Below the pieces are notes generated by a model that made no database searches, was not told where the DNA came from, and saw nothing but the letters and a program-made list of their open reading frames with translations. 62,265 nt of DNA from Bacteroidales bacterium (GTDB lineage Bacteria; Bacteroidota; Bacteroidia; Bacteroidales; P3): assembly GCA_017454015.1 (NCBI GenBank), contig JAFTDW010000059.1:1-62265 (forward strand), read 5' to 3'. The position numbers and the translations under genes were made by a program. Positions 43,801 to 51,724 of this stretch are shown here, piece by piece. Numbering within the stretch: the stretch's first letter is position 1; the number at the start of each line of letters is the position of its first letter.

Positions 43801-44047
43801 TGCTGGTGATGTTCTTCAGTCCGTCGACGGAGTTCAGCGAGTTCTCTATCAGCTTGGTGATATTGGTCTCTATCTCGCTGGCGTTGGCGCCTGCATAGGT
43901 GGTCATTACCGTGACGTAGGGCGGGTCCATCTCCGGCATCTGGTCTATAGGCAGGCGCGAGAGCGAGAAAAGACCCAGCACTATGACGGCTACAAAGATG
44001 AGCCCTGTGGTGATAGGCTTGTTGATTGATGTCTTGTATATCGCCAT
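40856..44047 (-). CDS. RND efflux transporter permease, AcrB-like
   Basis: A 1063-residue inner-membrane proton antiporter of the HAE1/AcrB type that drives export of toxic compounds through the adaptor and TolC channel. It begins MAIYKTSINKPITTGLIFVAVIVLGLFSLSRLP. The proton-relay aspartate pair in TM4 is visible in IGMVVDDAIVVLENI, with two large periplasmic domains between TM1-2 and TM7-8. Length is normal. The operon order on the minus strand is tolC-like, adaptor, permease, PG0541-type protein. Confidence 0.95.
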   Translation of the reverse strand: MAIYKTSINKPITTGLIFVAVIVLGLFSLSRLPIDQMPEMDPPYVTVMTTYAGANASEIETNITKLIENSLNSVDGLKNITSTSKDNISVVTLEFEWGSDIDEALNDIRSYVDLLYDNLPDGVSRPMILKLNSSAMPIMMYGFTAKESYSGLDRILEENVTNVLNRVDGIGNITVSGAPERYIYIDLDPKQLESYGITLEQVGNAISGSNLDLASGTVKMGKEQYQMRVKGEYVESSEINDIVVSTTPTGRQVFVRDLATVRDTIKDLSLDEKINGHDGARLIITKQTGANTVQIARQVKAEMKKIMKTLPPDIEVTLIRDGSEDIVNAINGLSESIFYALLFVVLVVLVFLGNWRSTVIIALTIPISLVTSFIYLLIADSSLNIISLASLTVAIGMVVDDAIVVLENITKHIERGENPKEAAICATNEVWTSVIATTLVLVAVFVPLTMLPGMMGIFFKELGWIITIVVCVSTTAAITLIPMLSSRMLKEKPFYLTREARQAAEEKEARRVLSFDKTIGRLFSAVEAGYANVLRWCLRHKVVTLLIAAALFLGSMIPVFSGAIGMDFMKEQDDGRMSISAELQRGTRIEETLKTARRMEADLYRILGEDVIVISTSAGSNDDAGFAALFNSTTNNKISMTVRCTKKYDRKRTIMELQEEVRKALAEYPEIVNYQVTGGGGMGSGSNNTLQVEIYGYDFDQTTAFANELRQRVMDNVPGARDTKISRDEDRAELKITLDKQKLALHGLAESTVALYVRNRVNGMAAGYLKEDGEEYNIVVRLSEQYRDAISDIEQLAIPTPTGKNIKLEELGKVEEYWCPPTIERKNRQRYLSLTVMPYKTSLQELAQATQKEIDAMGVPADIHVALAGNYEDQQKSTRDLGLLAALILLLVYIVMASQFESFSKPFIIMMSIPFALTGVMLMLLVTGQNIDMIGMLGLVLLIGIVVKNGIVLVDYINLMRERGTELYEAIALSGQSRLRPVMMTAFTTILGMIPMATSNSEGSEIWTTMGLVVIGGLTISTFVTLIVVPVLYGIFNRRGEQERLAKLRQKFVFMDINLDEER

Positions 44048-44096
44048 TTTTATCCTTAGTTAAAAAAGTAGTTATAGGTCTGATTAATGGTGACCT

Positions 44097-45128
44097 CTAT
44101 TCCACAATTTCGAGTGTCACGCCGTCGACCAGGCGGGCCTGTCCCACGGTCACGAGGCGGTCGCCGGCCTTGATGGCGCCTGCTTCCACGGGAACTATCT
44201 CTATGCGGTCGTCAAAGCGCTGCCCCATGGTCACGGCCACACGGCGGGCCTTGCCGCCGTCGTCGACAAACACATAGCGGTCGTTGCTGCCGGTGAGCTT
44301 CAGCACGCTCTGGTAGGGCACCACGATGGTCTCTATCTCACCTATGGCGAGGTGGGCGCGTACATACATGCCGGGGCGTATCTTCTCCGAGGCGTTGGGT
44401 ATGTTGAGCTTGGCCTGGAAGGTGTGGCTTGCGGGGTCTACAGTGGGGTACACTATCTCTATGGTGGCGTTGAAGGTCTCCTTGGGGTAGATGTCGCTCT
44501 CAAGGGTCACCTTCATGCCTTGGCGCACGAGGGGGAAGTAGGTCTCGGGAATGTTGATGATGGCTTTGAGCCTGCTTATCTGCGTGAGGGAGAGGATGGG
44601 GGCTCCTGTGTACATCTCACCGTCCTCGTAGTTCTTGGCGCTTATCACGCCGGCGTAGCGTGCCCTCACCAGCGTGTTCTCGGCCTGGAAACGCTCTGTC
44701 TCCACCAGCTGGTCGTAGGCTGCTTTGGCTTGGTCGTACACCTGCTCGCTGGCGCTTCCTGTGGCCTTGAGGGCTTTGACGCGTTCCAGCTCGGTGCGAG
44801 CTGTGGCAAGGTTGATGCGGGTGGTGTTGAGCTGCGTCTGGTCCATACGCACCAGCGTGTCGCCTCTCTTCACGCGGCTGCCTACCTCCACATATATGTG
44901 GTCTATGTGCCCGGTGATGCTGGGCGAGATGGTCATGGATTCATAGCCTTCGAGGGTGGCGCTGAGTTCCAGGGTCTTGGCTATGCGCTCACTCTCAAGG
45001 GTAAGCACCTGCACTTTCTCTACTTCACGGTGTGTGGTAGTGGGGACTTTCTGCTCTTTCTTGCCCCCGCAAGCTGCGAGAAACACTGCTGTTACTGCTG
45101 CCGCAGCCAGAATGAGATTTCTTTTCAT
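44097..45128 (-). CDS. RND efflux periplasmic adaptor (membrane fusion protein)
   Basis: A 343-residue lipoprotein, with Cys20 in the lipobox VFLAAC, that links the AcrB-like permease to the outer-membrane channel. Typical features are the beta-barrel/lipoyl segment ISPSITGHIDHIYVEVGSRVKRGDTLVRMDQ, a short alpha-helical hairpin (INLATARTELERVKALKATGSASEQVYDQAKAAYDQL) and VRARYAGVISAKNYEDGEM on the return strand. The stop lies 49 bp before the permease start. Substrate class cannot be told. Confidence 0.93.
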   Translation of the reverse strand: MKRNLILAAAAVTAVFLAACGGKKEQKVPTTTHREVEKVQVLTLESERIAKTLELSATLEGYESMTISPSITGHIDHIYVEVGSRVKRGDTLVRMDQTQLNTTRINLATARTELERVKALKATGSASEQVYDQAKAAYDQLVETERFQAENTLVRARYAGVISAKNYEDGEMYTGAPILSLTQISRLKAIINIPETYFPLVRQGMKVTLESDIYPKETFNATIEIVYPTVDPASHTFQAKLNIPNASEKIRPGMYVRAHLAIGEIETIVVPYQSVLKLTGSNDRYVFVDDGGKARRVAVTMGQRFDDRIEIVPVEAGAIKAGDRLVTVGQARLVDGVTLEIVE

Positions 45129-45204
45129 TATGATTGTTAATTATTAATGATTACATTACGTGTGTAAATATATAATAACGCAAGTTGTGCAACATTATTA
45201 TTAT

Positions 45205-45243
45205 CCATGCCTACAAGTTTTTTAAAAAGCCTTGTAGGCATGG
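45205..45243 (-). promoter_or_regulatory. Strong hairpin between the tolC-like and adaptor genes
   Basis: CCATGCCTACAAG (45205-45217) pairs with CTTGTAGGCATGG (45231-45243), a perfect 13 bp stem with an A/T-rich loop. It lies in the 187 bp gap of the efflux operon and could be an attenuator, processing site or terminator that sets the ratio of channel to pump. Confidence 0.6.
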
Positions 45244-45315
45244 GCGACGACAGCTTGTTGTCGTGAGAAATCTGCGGACGTGATGGACAGCCGGTTTAGG
45301 CTGCCGTGGCCTGTC

Positions 45316-46611
45316 TTACTCCTGTTTGCCCAGCAGCTGTTCGAGCGACACCTGTGCGCTGATGACGTTCATCACGGCTTGTATGTAGTTGCTCTGGGCG
45401 GTGATGATGTCGGTGCTGGCGTTGGTGACTTCGAGGTTCGAGGCGTGTCCGTGGCGGTATTTGTTGGAGGTGTTTTCAAGCACCCGTTGCGTCACTTCGA
45501 GGTTGGTGCGCTGGAGGCGGTAGCTCTCAATGGCCGACACAAGGTCGTAGCACAGCTGGTTGTACTGCACCGCCAGCCCGTCTTCGGCCTGCTGCTTGCT
45601 GTTGAGGGTCTCCTGATGGTTTATCTTGGCCTCGCGTATGGCGGCGGCGCGGCTGCCGCTCTGGAAGATGGGCAGGCTCAGGCTCGCCCCAATCATGTTG
45701 GGGGGCGTCATGTTCATGCCCTCGGACTTGCCAAAGTAGGTCTTGTAGCTGTACTGGTGGTACACCGAGAGGGTGGGGGTGAAACCCAGCCATGCCGAGG
45801 TCACCTGCTTTTGCGAGAGCTGCTCGCTCTGCTCAAGGAGCTGGTAGTCGTAGTTGCGGGTCTTGTCGAAAGTACCCATGGTGAGCTGCGCGGCACGGTC
45901 TATGTTGAGTATCTCATCCATCTTGGTGGTGAGTTGCAGCTTGCTGTCGACGTCGGCACCGAGCTGCAGCAGCAGAGTGTTGTAGAGCATGGTGAGGCTG
46001 CGGCGGTTGGCGCGTATGGTGTTCTGCATGGAGGCCACCTGCACCGCCAGCTTGTCGGCGCTTATCTGCTCGGCGGCTCCCGCGCGTACGCTCTCCTCGG
46101 TCATGCGGTGCAGGCGCTGTATGTTGGCAAGGCTTGAGTCGAGCAGCGACACTATCTCTTCCATGGCAAGGATGGAGACGTAGACGCTCTTCACGCTGGA
46201 GCGTGTGGTCATGTCGCTCTTTTCAAGAGTGATGTCGCTCATCTGCTTGGAGATATTGCTCATGACAACGCCCATTATCTGGCTCGACGTGAGGGCTATG
46301 GCGGTGGTGATGCCCAGAGAGCCGGAGGGGTTCATGGGTATCGACATGGCACCGAGGTTGAGCTCGTAGCCGCACATGTTGCTGTAGTCAAACTGTCCGC
46401 TGACCTGCGGCAGCATGCTGCTGATGGCTTTCCATTTGGTGGCCTCGGCTTTCTGCACGTCGAGGGCGGCATTGCGCACGGTGTAGTTGTGCTCCACAGC
46501 GTAGTCCTGAGCCTGCGTCAGGCTGAGACTCAGGGTTTTCTGTTCTTGCGCCACAACGTTGGCCGCCAACGCCATGGCAATGACAAATACAATCGGAGTC
46601 GTTTTTTTCAT
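45316..46611 (-). CDS. TolC-family outer-membrane efflux channel
   Basis: A 431-residue outer-membrane factor with a signal peptide (MKKTTPIVFVIAMALAANVVAQ) and the periplasmic helical repeats of TolC proteins: LTQAQDYAVEHNYTVRNAALDVQKAEATKWKA near the mature start and, in the second repeat, NLEVTQRVLENTSNKYRHGHASNLEVTNASTDIITAQSNYIQAVMN. The ATG at 46611 is used because the 107 upstream open codons run through yajC and a microrepeat leader. First gene of the RND operon. Confidence 0.92.
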   Translation of the reverse strand: MKKTTPIVFVIAMALAANVVAQEQKTLSLSLTQAQDYAVEHNYTVRNAALDVQKAEATKWKAISSMLPQVSGQFDYSNMCGYELNLGAMSIPMNPSGSLGITTAIALTSSQIMGVVMSNISKQMSDITLEKSDMTTRSSVKSVYVSILAMEEIVSLLDSSLANIQRLHRMTEESVRAGAAEQISADKLAVQVASMQNTIRANRRSLTMLYNTLLLQLGADVDSKLQLTTKMDEILNIDRAAQLTMGTFDKTRNYDYQLLEQSEQLSQKQVTSAWLGFTPTLSVYHQYSYKTYFGKSEGMNMTPPNMIGASLSLPIFQSGSRAAAIREAKINHQETLNSKQQAEDGLAVQYNQLCYDLVSAIESYRLQRTNLEVTQRVLENTSNKYRHGHASNLEVTNASTDIITAQSNYIQAVMNVISAQVSLEQLLGKQE

Positions 46612-46685
46612 TGTGATTGGATGTCTATGATTCAGAGTGATAAGAGTATTCCGAGTACTCTGTTTGGTCAGATTATTCCGATGTT

Positions 46686-46979
46686 TCAGGCCAGGGGTGA
46701 GAGTGTGGACTTGAGCACTTTGAAGCGGCAGCCCGGTGCAACCTCCACAGTGGCGTAGCGTTTGTCGGTGCTGTACACCTCGCCGTGTATGCCGTTGCTC
46801 AGCAGCACCTTGTCGCCTTTGGTCAGGCCGTTGCGGTAGTCCTCCTCTTTCTTGGCTTGTTGTTGTTGCGGGCGAAGCATGAAAAAGTAGAACACCACTA
46901 TCAGCAGCACTACCATTATGGCCATCTTCCATCCCATGTCGTTGGTTCCTTTTTCAAGGAAAAGCAATGTTTCAATCAT
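46686..46979 (-). CDS. yajC: Preprotein translocase subunit YajC
   Basis: A 97-residue single-pass membrane protein that joins SecDF-YajC to help protein export. It has a short N-terminal stretch, one transmembrane helix (MAIMVVLLIVVFYFFMLRPQQQQ, about residues 19-41) and the basic cytosolic domain with EDYRNGLTKGDKVLLSNGIHGEV, the family signature. It lies 74 bp upstream of the tolC-like gene on the same strand and may be read into it. Its leader carries AGGTTATAAGG-type microrepeats. Confidence 0.92.
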   Translation of the reverse strand: MIETLLFLEKGTNDMGWKMAIMVVLLIVVFYFFMLRPQQQQAKKEEDYRNGLTKGDKVLLSNGIHGEVYSTDKRYATVEVAPGCRFKVLKSTLSPLA

Positions 46980-47040
46980 TGGTGGTTAAAGGGTTTAAAG
47001 GTTATAAGGTTATATGAATACTAAATAATTGTTTTAAATG

Positions 47041-47120
47041 CCCTGTAATGGCGTAATCCGACAGCCCAGGGCACCGCCCTGGGTATAAACGTCATCAAAG
47101 TACATGCGCCCTGTAAGGGC
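47041..47120 (+). repeat. CCCAGGGC-type interspersed hairpin repeat
   Basis: A perfect hairpin CCCAGGGC-ACC-GCCCTGGG (47065-47083) is followed by GCCCTGTAAGGGC. A related but diverged copy with CAACCCAGGGC and GCACCCTGTGTGGGC lies at about 57791-57895. Similar CCAGGGC elements are frequent in Bacteroidales intergenic regions. Confidence 0.65.
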
Positions 47121-47138
47121 AAAATATATTTTAGGTTT

Positions 47139-47322
47139 AACTGAGGTCATGAGCACCTATGAATTAAAAACAAAGACAGCGAATAACTGAGGTCATGAGC
47201 ACCTACGAAATAAAAACATGGACAGCGAATAACTGAGGTCATGAGCACCTATGAAATAAAAACATGGACAGCGAATAACTGAGGTCATGAGCACCTATGA
47301 AATAAAAACATGGACAGCGAAT
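47139..47322 (+). repeat. Four tandem 46 bp repeats
   Basis: Four head-to-tail units starting AACTGAGGTCATGAGCACC and ending GGACAGCGAAT; units 3 and 4 are identical, units 1 and 2 differ by a few bases. There are no spacers, so this is not a CRISPR array. Each unit holds a 13-codon ORF (MSTYEIKTWTANN in the consensus units) with a GAGG purine run before its ATG, and its TGA is 4 nt before the next ATG. It fills the gap between the CCCAGGGC repeat and sdaA. Confidence 0.85.
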
Positions 47323-47354
47323 AATATTTAGCAATCATTTAAGGTTAAAAGGTT

Positions 47355-48545
47355 TTAGTTTATCAGGGCGAGGCCGCCGAGTGCGGTCTCTTTATAGAGG
47401 CTTGGCAGGTCTTTGCCTGTGAGGCGCATGGTGGCCACCACCTTGTCGAAGGCAATGATGTGCTTGCCGTCGCTCATTATGGCGTAGAGGTTGGCGTCGA
47501 GGGCGCGGAGCGCCGCAAAGGCGTTGCGCTCTATGCAGGGTATCTGCACCAGTCCGCACACGGGGTCGCAGGTGAGCCCGAGGTTGTGCTCCAGAGCCAT
47601 CTCGGCGGCGTATTCTATCTGCTGCGGGCTGCCCCCGAAGAGCTGGTTGGCGGCCACGGCGGCCATCACGCAGGCACTCCCCACCTCGCCTTGGCACCCT
47701 ACCTCGGCACCGCTTATTGAGGCGTTGTACTTTATTATGTTGGCAAAGAGGCCTGCCGTGGCGAGGGCTTTGAGTATCTCTTTGTCGCTGAAGCTGTGGT
47801 TTACCTTGAGGTGGTAAAGCACAGCGGGCAGCACCCCGGCCGAGCCGCAGGTGGGGGCTGTTACCACTTTGCCGCCGCTGGCGTTCTGCTCGGCGGTGGC
47901 GAGGGCGTAGGATATCACGAGGCAGCGGCTTTGCAGCGAGGGTTTGTAGCTGCTGGCGCGCACATAGTACTGGTGGGCCTTGCCGCGCAGGTGAAGCCCG
48001 CCGGGAATAACACCGTCGGTGGAGAGCCCTGTCTTGATGGTCTCCTGCATCTGCTCCCACACGGTGGCAAGGTAGTCCCATAGCTCTTTGTCCTCGTGCC
48101 ACTCCACGTACTCCCAGTAGGTGAGGCCGTCGTGCTCTATGATCTCGAGTATCTCTGCGAGGCTGGTGCGGTGGTACACCTCTTTTTCGGTGGCTTGGCT
48201 CTTCTCGTCGGCAAGCCTGCCGCCGCCCACGCTGTAGATAGTCCAGCTGTTGAGCACTGCGCCGTCGTTGCCAAGGGCCTCAAAAAGCATGCCGTTGGTG
48301 TGGAACTCAGGCACCACGTCGGGACGCCACACTATCTCGGCTTCGCGCGGGGCGAGGGCTGCCACGATGGCTTTGTCGGTGAAATGCCCCTTGCCCGTGG
48401 CGGCAAGGCTGCCGTAGAGCGTGACGCGGAAACGGGTCGCCGCGGCATTCTTGCCGCCAAACATCTCGGCGGCCTTGCGCGGCCCCATGGTGTGGCTGCT
48501 CGATGGCCCGTAGCCTATCTTGTAAATCTCCTTGATGCTCTCCAT
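47355..48545 (-). CDS. sdaA: L-serine ammonia-lyase, iron-sulphur dependent, single chain
   Basis: A 396-residue cytosolic enzyme converting L-serine to pyruvate and ammonia with a [4Fe-4S] cluster. It begins with the beta-domain motif IYKIGYGPSSSHTMGPRKAA (residues 7-26). The alpha-domain cysteines are visible in TAPTCGSAGVLPAVL and CDPVCGLVQIPCIERNA. The length fits the single-chain type in which both domains are fused. The C-terminal residues end GLALIN. Its role in amino-acid fermentation fits the peptidases nearby. Confidence 0.93.
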   Translation of the reverse strand: MESIKEIYKIGYGPSSSHTMGPRKAAEMFGGKNAAATRFRVTLYGSLAATGKGHFTDKAIVAALAPREAEIVWRPDVVPEFHTNGMLFEALGNDGAVLNSWTIYSVGGGRLADEKSQATEKEVYHRTSLAEILEIIEHDGLTYWEYVEWHEDKELWDYLATVWEQMQETIKTGLSTDGVIPGGLHLRGKAHQYYVRASSYKPSLQSRCLVISYALATAEQNASGGKVVTAPTCGSAGVLPAVLYHLKVNHSFSDKEILKALATAGLFANIIKYNASISGAEVGCQGEVGSACVMAAVAANQLFGGSPQQIEYAAEMALEHNLGLTCDPVCGLVQIPCIERNAFAALRALDANLYAIMSDGKHIIAFDKVVATMRLTGKDLPSLYKETALGGLALIN

Positions 48546-48560
48546 TCTATTGATTTCTTG

Positions 48561-48853
48561 TTATTTTGTCAGTATCATCCTTTTGGTGTCAACAACCCTA
48601 CCGTCCACTACAAGGCTATACAGATACATTCCGGCGTTAAGGCTGAGCCCGTTGCATGTCCCATGTTGTCTATTGGGTAGGCTCGTTGCAACTCTCCTAT
48701 CATTTTTGACGATACATTCTTTGGGCTGTATTGTGTCGTTGTTGTTGTAGTCTATTGCGGTGGAGCGTATATGTAACCATATCTCGCATTTTGTTGCGTA
48801 AATGCAATAATTGGAGATATTAGTAAAAAAAGGAATAGAAAACTCCTATTCAT
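48561..48853 (-). pseudogene. Decayed T9SS cargo gene (signal peptide plus sorting tail)
   Basis: From ATG 48853 the minus strand reads a clear signal peptide (MNRSFLFLFLLISPIIAF) and about 15 more residues to a TAG. In the next frame a C-terminal sorting-type tail continues (DYNNNDTIQPKECIVKN, then AGMYLYSLVVDGRVVDTKRM and ILTK) to the TAA at 48561. This looks like a T9SS protein reduced to its two ends by internal deletion plus a frameshift. Its ATG overlaps the stop of the upstream T9SS gene (ATGA), so it was once the last gene of the same operon. Confidence 0.65.
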
Positions 48854-49836
48854 ATCTTTATGATTTTTGCAATCAGAGTAGCGTTGTTTGTTTCTATGAT
48901 TTTTATAAAATAAGTGCCTATTGGATAATTGCTTAGATTTATATCTATTTTATCACCGTGAATATTTTTCATTTTGATAACCTTCCCCGACATGGTTGAT
49001 ACAATCACTTTATACGACGCTGCTGTGGCAAATTTGATATTAAAAGCATTTCGGCTTGGATTTGGGTAAATTTCAAAAGCATTATTTGTATATGGTTCTT
49101 TTGATATCCCTCCAAACCAGTAATCTCCCATTATGCAAGGTGCCTCTCTGTTTGGGTTGTATTTGGGACCGTGATATTGTGGTTCTCCGTCTTTATGGTA
49201 ACACGTCAGCGACAATGGCATTATGAATCCTGGATAATAAGGACCTAAACTTGGTCCGATGCCTTCAATGAAAAGTAGCGGAAACAACTCTTCGCCGCCT
49301 ATGTAAATGGTGCGAATTATTTTTCTTCCTTCAGTATAGTAAATAGAGTCGACAAGTATCATAATAGGTGGCTCAATGGCATACCCTTGAACCATTAGTT
49401 GAGACCAGCCTTGTGTATTTAGAGTGTCACCTACATTCAAATCCAAATCCATGACTAATACTTCAGGGAAAGTCATTTCTGGCCGATAATCCAATTGTTC
49501 TTTAAAATACAGTTTCGAATGGTCAGGACTTTCCCTTATATACAAGGATTCTTCACGATAGAGATAACAAAGACCCCGGAATGACAAATCAGGAATGTAC
49601 CTTAACCTATTATACGTTTTTCCATCTATGGAGACAGTGTCTCCTGCAATATATTGCCTGGTTTCCGTACCTTCTTCTCCTCCGTCGGGTATAGTTATGT
49701 AATCTTCATAATACAAATACCAAGTTGTGCTGCTGTCGCCGAATACGGACTGGTACCGCGGCTGGACGGTGTCCTGCCCTCGGCTCGCCAGCGAGCCGAG
49801 GATCATGGCTAATAGTATGGTGACTCGGAATTTCAT
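48850..49836 (-). CDS. T9SS-sorted secreted protein (paralogue 1)
   Basis: A 328-residue exported protein with a signal peptide (TILLAMILGSLASRGQ) and a C-terminal T9SS type A sorting domain (EIYPNPSRNAFNI, VIVSTMSGKVIKM, LSNYPIGTYFIKI). The central region, which includes MDLDLNVGDTL, YYTEGRKI and LLFIEGIGPSLGPYY, occurs in both paralogues but matches no family I can name. It overlaps the neighbouring paralogue by 4 bp. AT-rich codon use (many ATA, AAT, TAT) differs from the GC-rich neighbours and suggests recent acquisition. Confidence 0.82.
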   Translation of the reverse strand: MKFRVTILLAMILGSLASRGQDTVQPRYQSVFGDSSTTWYLYYEDYITIPDGGEEGTETRQYIAGDTVSIDGKTYNRLRYIPDLSFRGLCYLYREESLYIRESPDHSKLYFKEQLDYRPEMTFPEVLVMDLDLNVGDTLNTQGWSQLMVQGYAIEPPIMILVDSIYYTEGRKIIRTIYIGGEELFPLLFIEGIGPSLGPYYPGFIMPLSLTCYHKDGEPQYHGPKYNPNREAPCIMGDYWFGGISKEPYTNNAFEIYPNPSRNAFNIKFATAASYKVIVSTMSGKVIKMKNIHGDKIDINLSNYPIGTYFIKIIETNNATLIAKIIKI

Positions 49837-50828
49837 AGCTTTATTACCTTCTTTGTCAGTCTGTTATTGTCGTTGCTTGTGATTGTCACAAAATACACTC
49901 CTCGTGGTTGCCATTGTAAGTCTATACTCTTTCTGTCTCCGTAGAACTCTTCGTTGTAAACCGCACAGCCAGTTGCAGATGTTATTGTAATCCTATAATT
50001 TGATGGTGTTGATAGTGTGATGTTAATAATATTGTGTGTGGGGTTTGGGAATATTGTGGCTATTATACTCCCGTCAGGGCTCTTTATAGTTCCCGCAGAC
50101 GAGGACTTAAAACACTTGTTCCCTGTATGATATTGATCTAAGTCGTTATTATACAAAGTGCCGCGATATAGATGTTCTTCATCTTTGTAATAGCATGTAA
50201 GCGACAACCATCTCTCGTATCTTGCATAGTAGGGACCAAAGTTTGGCCCAATACCTTCAATAAACAGTAGAGTTTCAGGATTCCAAATATCGTTTTGATA
50301 GTTAGTTCGCTGTATTTTTCTTCCATCCTGATAATAAATTGTGTCAATTATGATGACAGGAATGTCGCTTTCGTATGAATCGTCCAAAGGTATATTTGCC
50401 CATCCTCTTGTATCCAGAGTGTCGCCTATGTTCAAGTCCAAATCCATTACCAATATTTCGGGAAGATTTCCTGTGTCAGAATTATTGGTATTTCCTCTAA
50501 AGTATAATTTTGAGTGATTAGGGCTCTCTCTCAGAAATATTTTATTTGAATACATAGTTATGCCACCCCAAGACATAGGAAACCGCATACTTCTCAAAAT
50601 GTTGTAGCAGGTGTCGTGTATATTGACTGTATCACCAGAAAGGGCTTTCCAAGTTTCAGTCCCGACCTCTGAACCGCAGAGATACGTGTCGTCTATGTAC
50701 GAAACATACCAAATCGCATTGCTGTCGCCAAATACAGACTGGTACCGGGGTTGTATGGTGTCCTGCCCTCGGCTCGCCAGCGAGCCGAGGATCATGGCTA
50801 ATAGTATGATGGTCTTGGGTGTGTTCAT
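49833..50828 (-). CDS. T9SS-sorted secreted protein (paralogue 2)
   Basis: A 331-residue paralogue of the next gene, with signal peptide TIILLAMILGSLASRGQ, shared RYQSVFGDS, FLRESPNHSKLYF, EILVMDLDLNIGDTL and LLFIEGIGPNFGPYY segments, and a T9SS tail (IFPNPTHNIINI ... WQPRGVYFVTITSNDN). The body is of unknown function and likely extracellular or surface-attached. The two paralogues are about 40-50% alike by eye, yet share an identical 51 bp block in the signal-peptide region (50758-50808 and 49769-49819). Overlaps of 4 bp with both neighbours indicate a tight operon with the methyltransferase gene upstream. Confidence 0.82.
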   Translation of the reverse strand: MNTPKTIILLAMILGSLASRGQDTIQPRYQSVFGDSNAIWYVSYIDDTYLCGSEVGTETWKALSGDTVNIHDTCYNILRSMRFPMSWGGITMYSNKIFLRESPNHSKLYFRGNTNNSDTGNLPEILVMDLDLNIGDTLDTRGWANIPLDDSYESDIPVIIIDTIYYQDGRKIQRTNYQNDIWNPETLLFIEGIGPNFGPYYARYERWLSLTCYYKDEEHLYRGTLYNNDLDQYHTGNKCFKSSSAGTIKSPDGSIIATIFPNPTHNIINITLSTPSNYRITITSATGCAVYNEEFYGDRKSIDLQWQPRGVYFVTITSNDNNRLTKKVIKL

Positions 50829-51724
50829 TTTTTCTGTTTCTGTATTACTATTATTAAATGTTCGGCTTTGGGTATCAGGGTGTTGAGTGTGTTGTCGGCC
50901 AGTCTCCAGACATGGTGGCCGAGGAGGGCAAGCGGCACCAATAGGTGTGTGCGGAGCAGCAACTTGTTGCCTACAAGTCGCATACGTGTGATGTTGGCCG
51001 GCAGTGGCTCTACTATATGTCGCAGCTTGTCTTTGTCGAAGGAGTGCAGGTGGGCGTTATGAGGTGTTTTGCAGTTGCAGTGTATGCAGAGCGAATAGGC
51101 TATGCGCTCCTTGTAGGGGGTTGAGACGATGAGTGTGCCGCCGGGTTTGAGCTTGGAGAGCAGCGAGGCTACGAAGCCTTGCGGGTCCACGGTGTGCTCT
51201 ATTATCTCGGAGGCTATGATGCAGTCGAAGGTGTTGTCGGCAAACGGCAGGTGGTAGGCGTCGGCCGCCACGGCGGCGTGGTTGTCGGAGGGGTGCTGGG
51301 CGAGGGCTTTGCGGGCATTGGCGGGGGCAATGTCCATGGAGACCACCCGGGTGCCGCGCCGGCAGAGATGTTCGGCGACAAAGGCGCATCCGCATCCAAC
51401 GTCGAGCAGCAGGCCGGTGGAGCGTGGCACCATGCGCAGCACGGAGCGGCGCAGCTCGCGGAGGTGCACTGTGGTGAGCCGGTCCCGCTTCTCTGAAAAA
51501 TAGTCAAACTGCTTGGCATCCTCGGCATAGTGGCTGGTATAGTCAAAGGCATTGCCCGCTGCGGAGGCGGTGTGGGGTGGGGTGGAGGTGTCCAATAGCA
51601 GGGGTACGCCGTCGCAGACATCGAATGAGCCGCCGTCGCACACAAGACTCAACCCGTCGGGGGCGACGGTGAGGCGCTCTCCGTTGCGTGAGTTGCGCAG
51701 TATGTCGATTAGCCAGTCTTGCAT
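50825..51724 (-). CDS. Class I SAM-dependent methyltransferase
   Basis: A 299-residue cytosolic methyltransferase (Methyltransf_11/UbiE-like). Motif I is LLLDVGCGCAFVAEHL (near residue 106), the post-I acidic residue lies in VVSMDIAPANA, motif II is FADNTFDCIIASEIIEH, and KPGGTLIVSTP follows. The N-terminal 80 residues, with CDGVPLLLD, resemble a Trm112-like small domain lacking its zinc cysteines. The substrate is unknown. Linked by 4 bp overlap to the T9SS genes downstream and by 1 bp to the TerC gene upstream, so it is mid-operon. Confidence 0.87.
   Translation of the reverse strand: MQDWLIDILRNSRNGERLTVAPDGLSLVCDGGSFDVCDGVPLLLDTSTPPHTASAAGNAFDYTSHYAEDAKQFDYFSEKRDRLTTVHLRELRRSVLRMVPRSTGLLLDVGCGCAFVAEHLCRRGTRVVSMDIAPANARKALAQHPSDNHAAVAADAYHLPFADNTFDCIIASEIIEHTVDPQGFVASLLSKLKPGGTLIVSTPYKERIAYSLCIHCNCKTPHNAHLHSFDKDKLRHIVEPLPANITRMRLVGNKLLLRTHLLVPLALLGHHVWRLADNTLNTLIPKAEHLIIVIQKQKK

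Noticed and set aside
47139-47322. CRISPR-like direct repeats
   Set aside because: Units are strictly head to tail with no spacers, no leader and no cas genes; they are tandem repeats.
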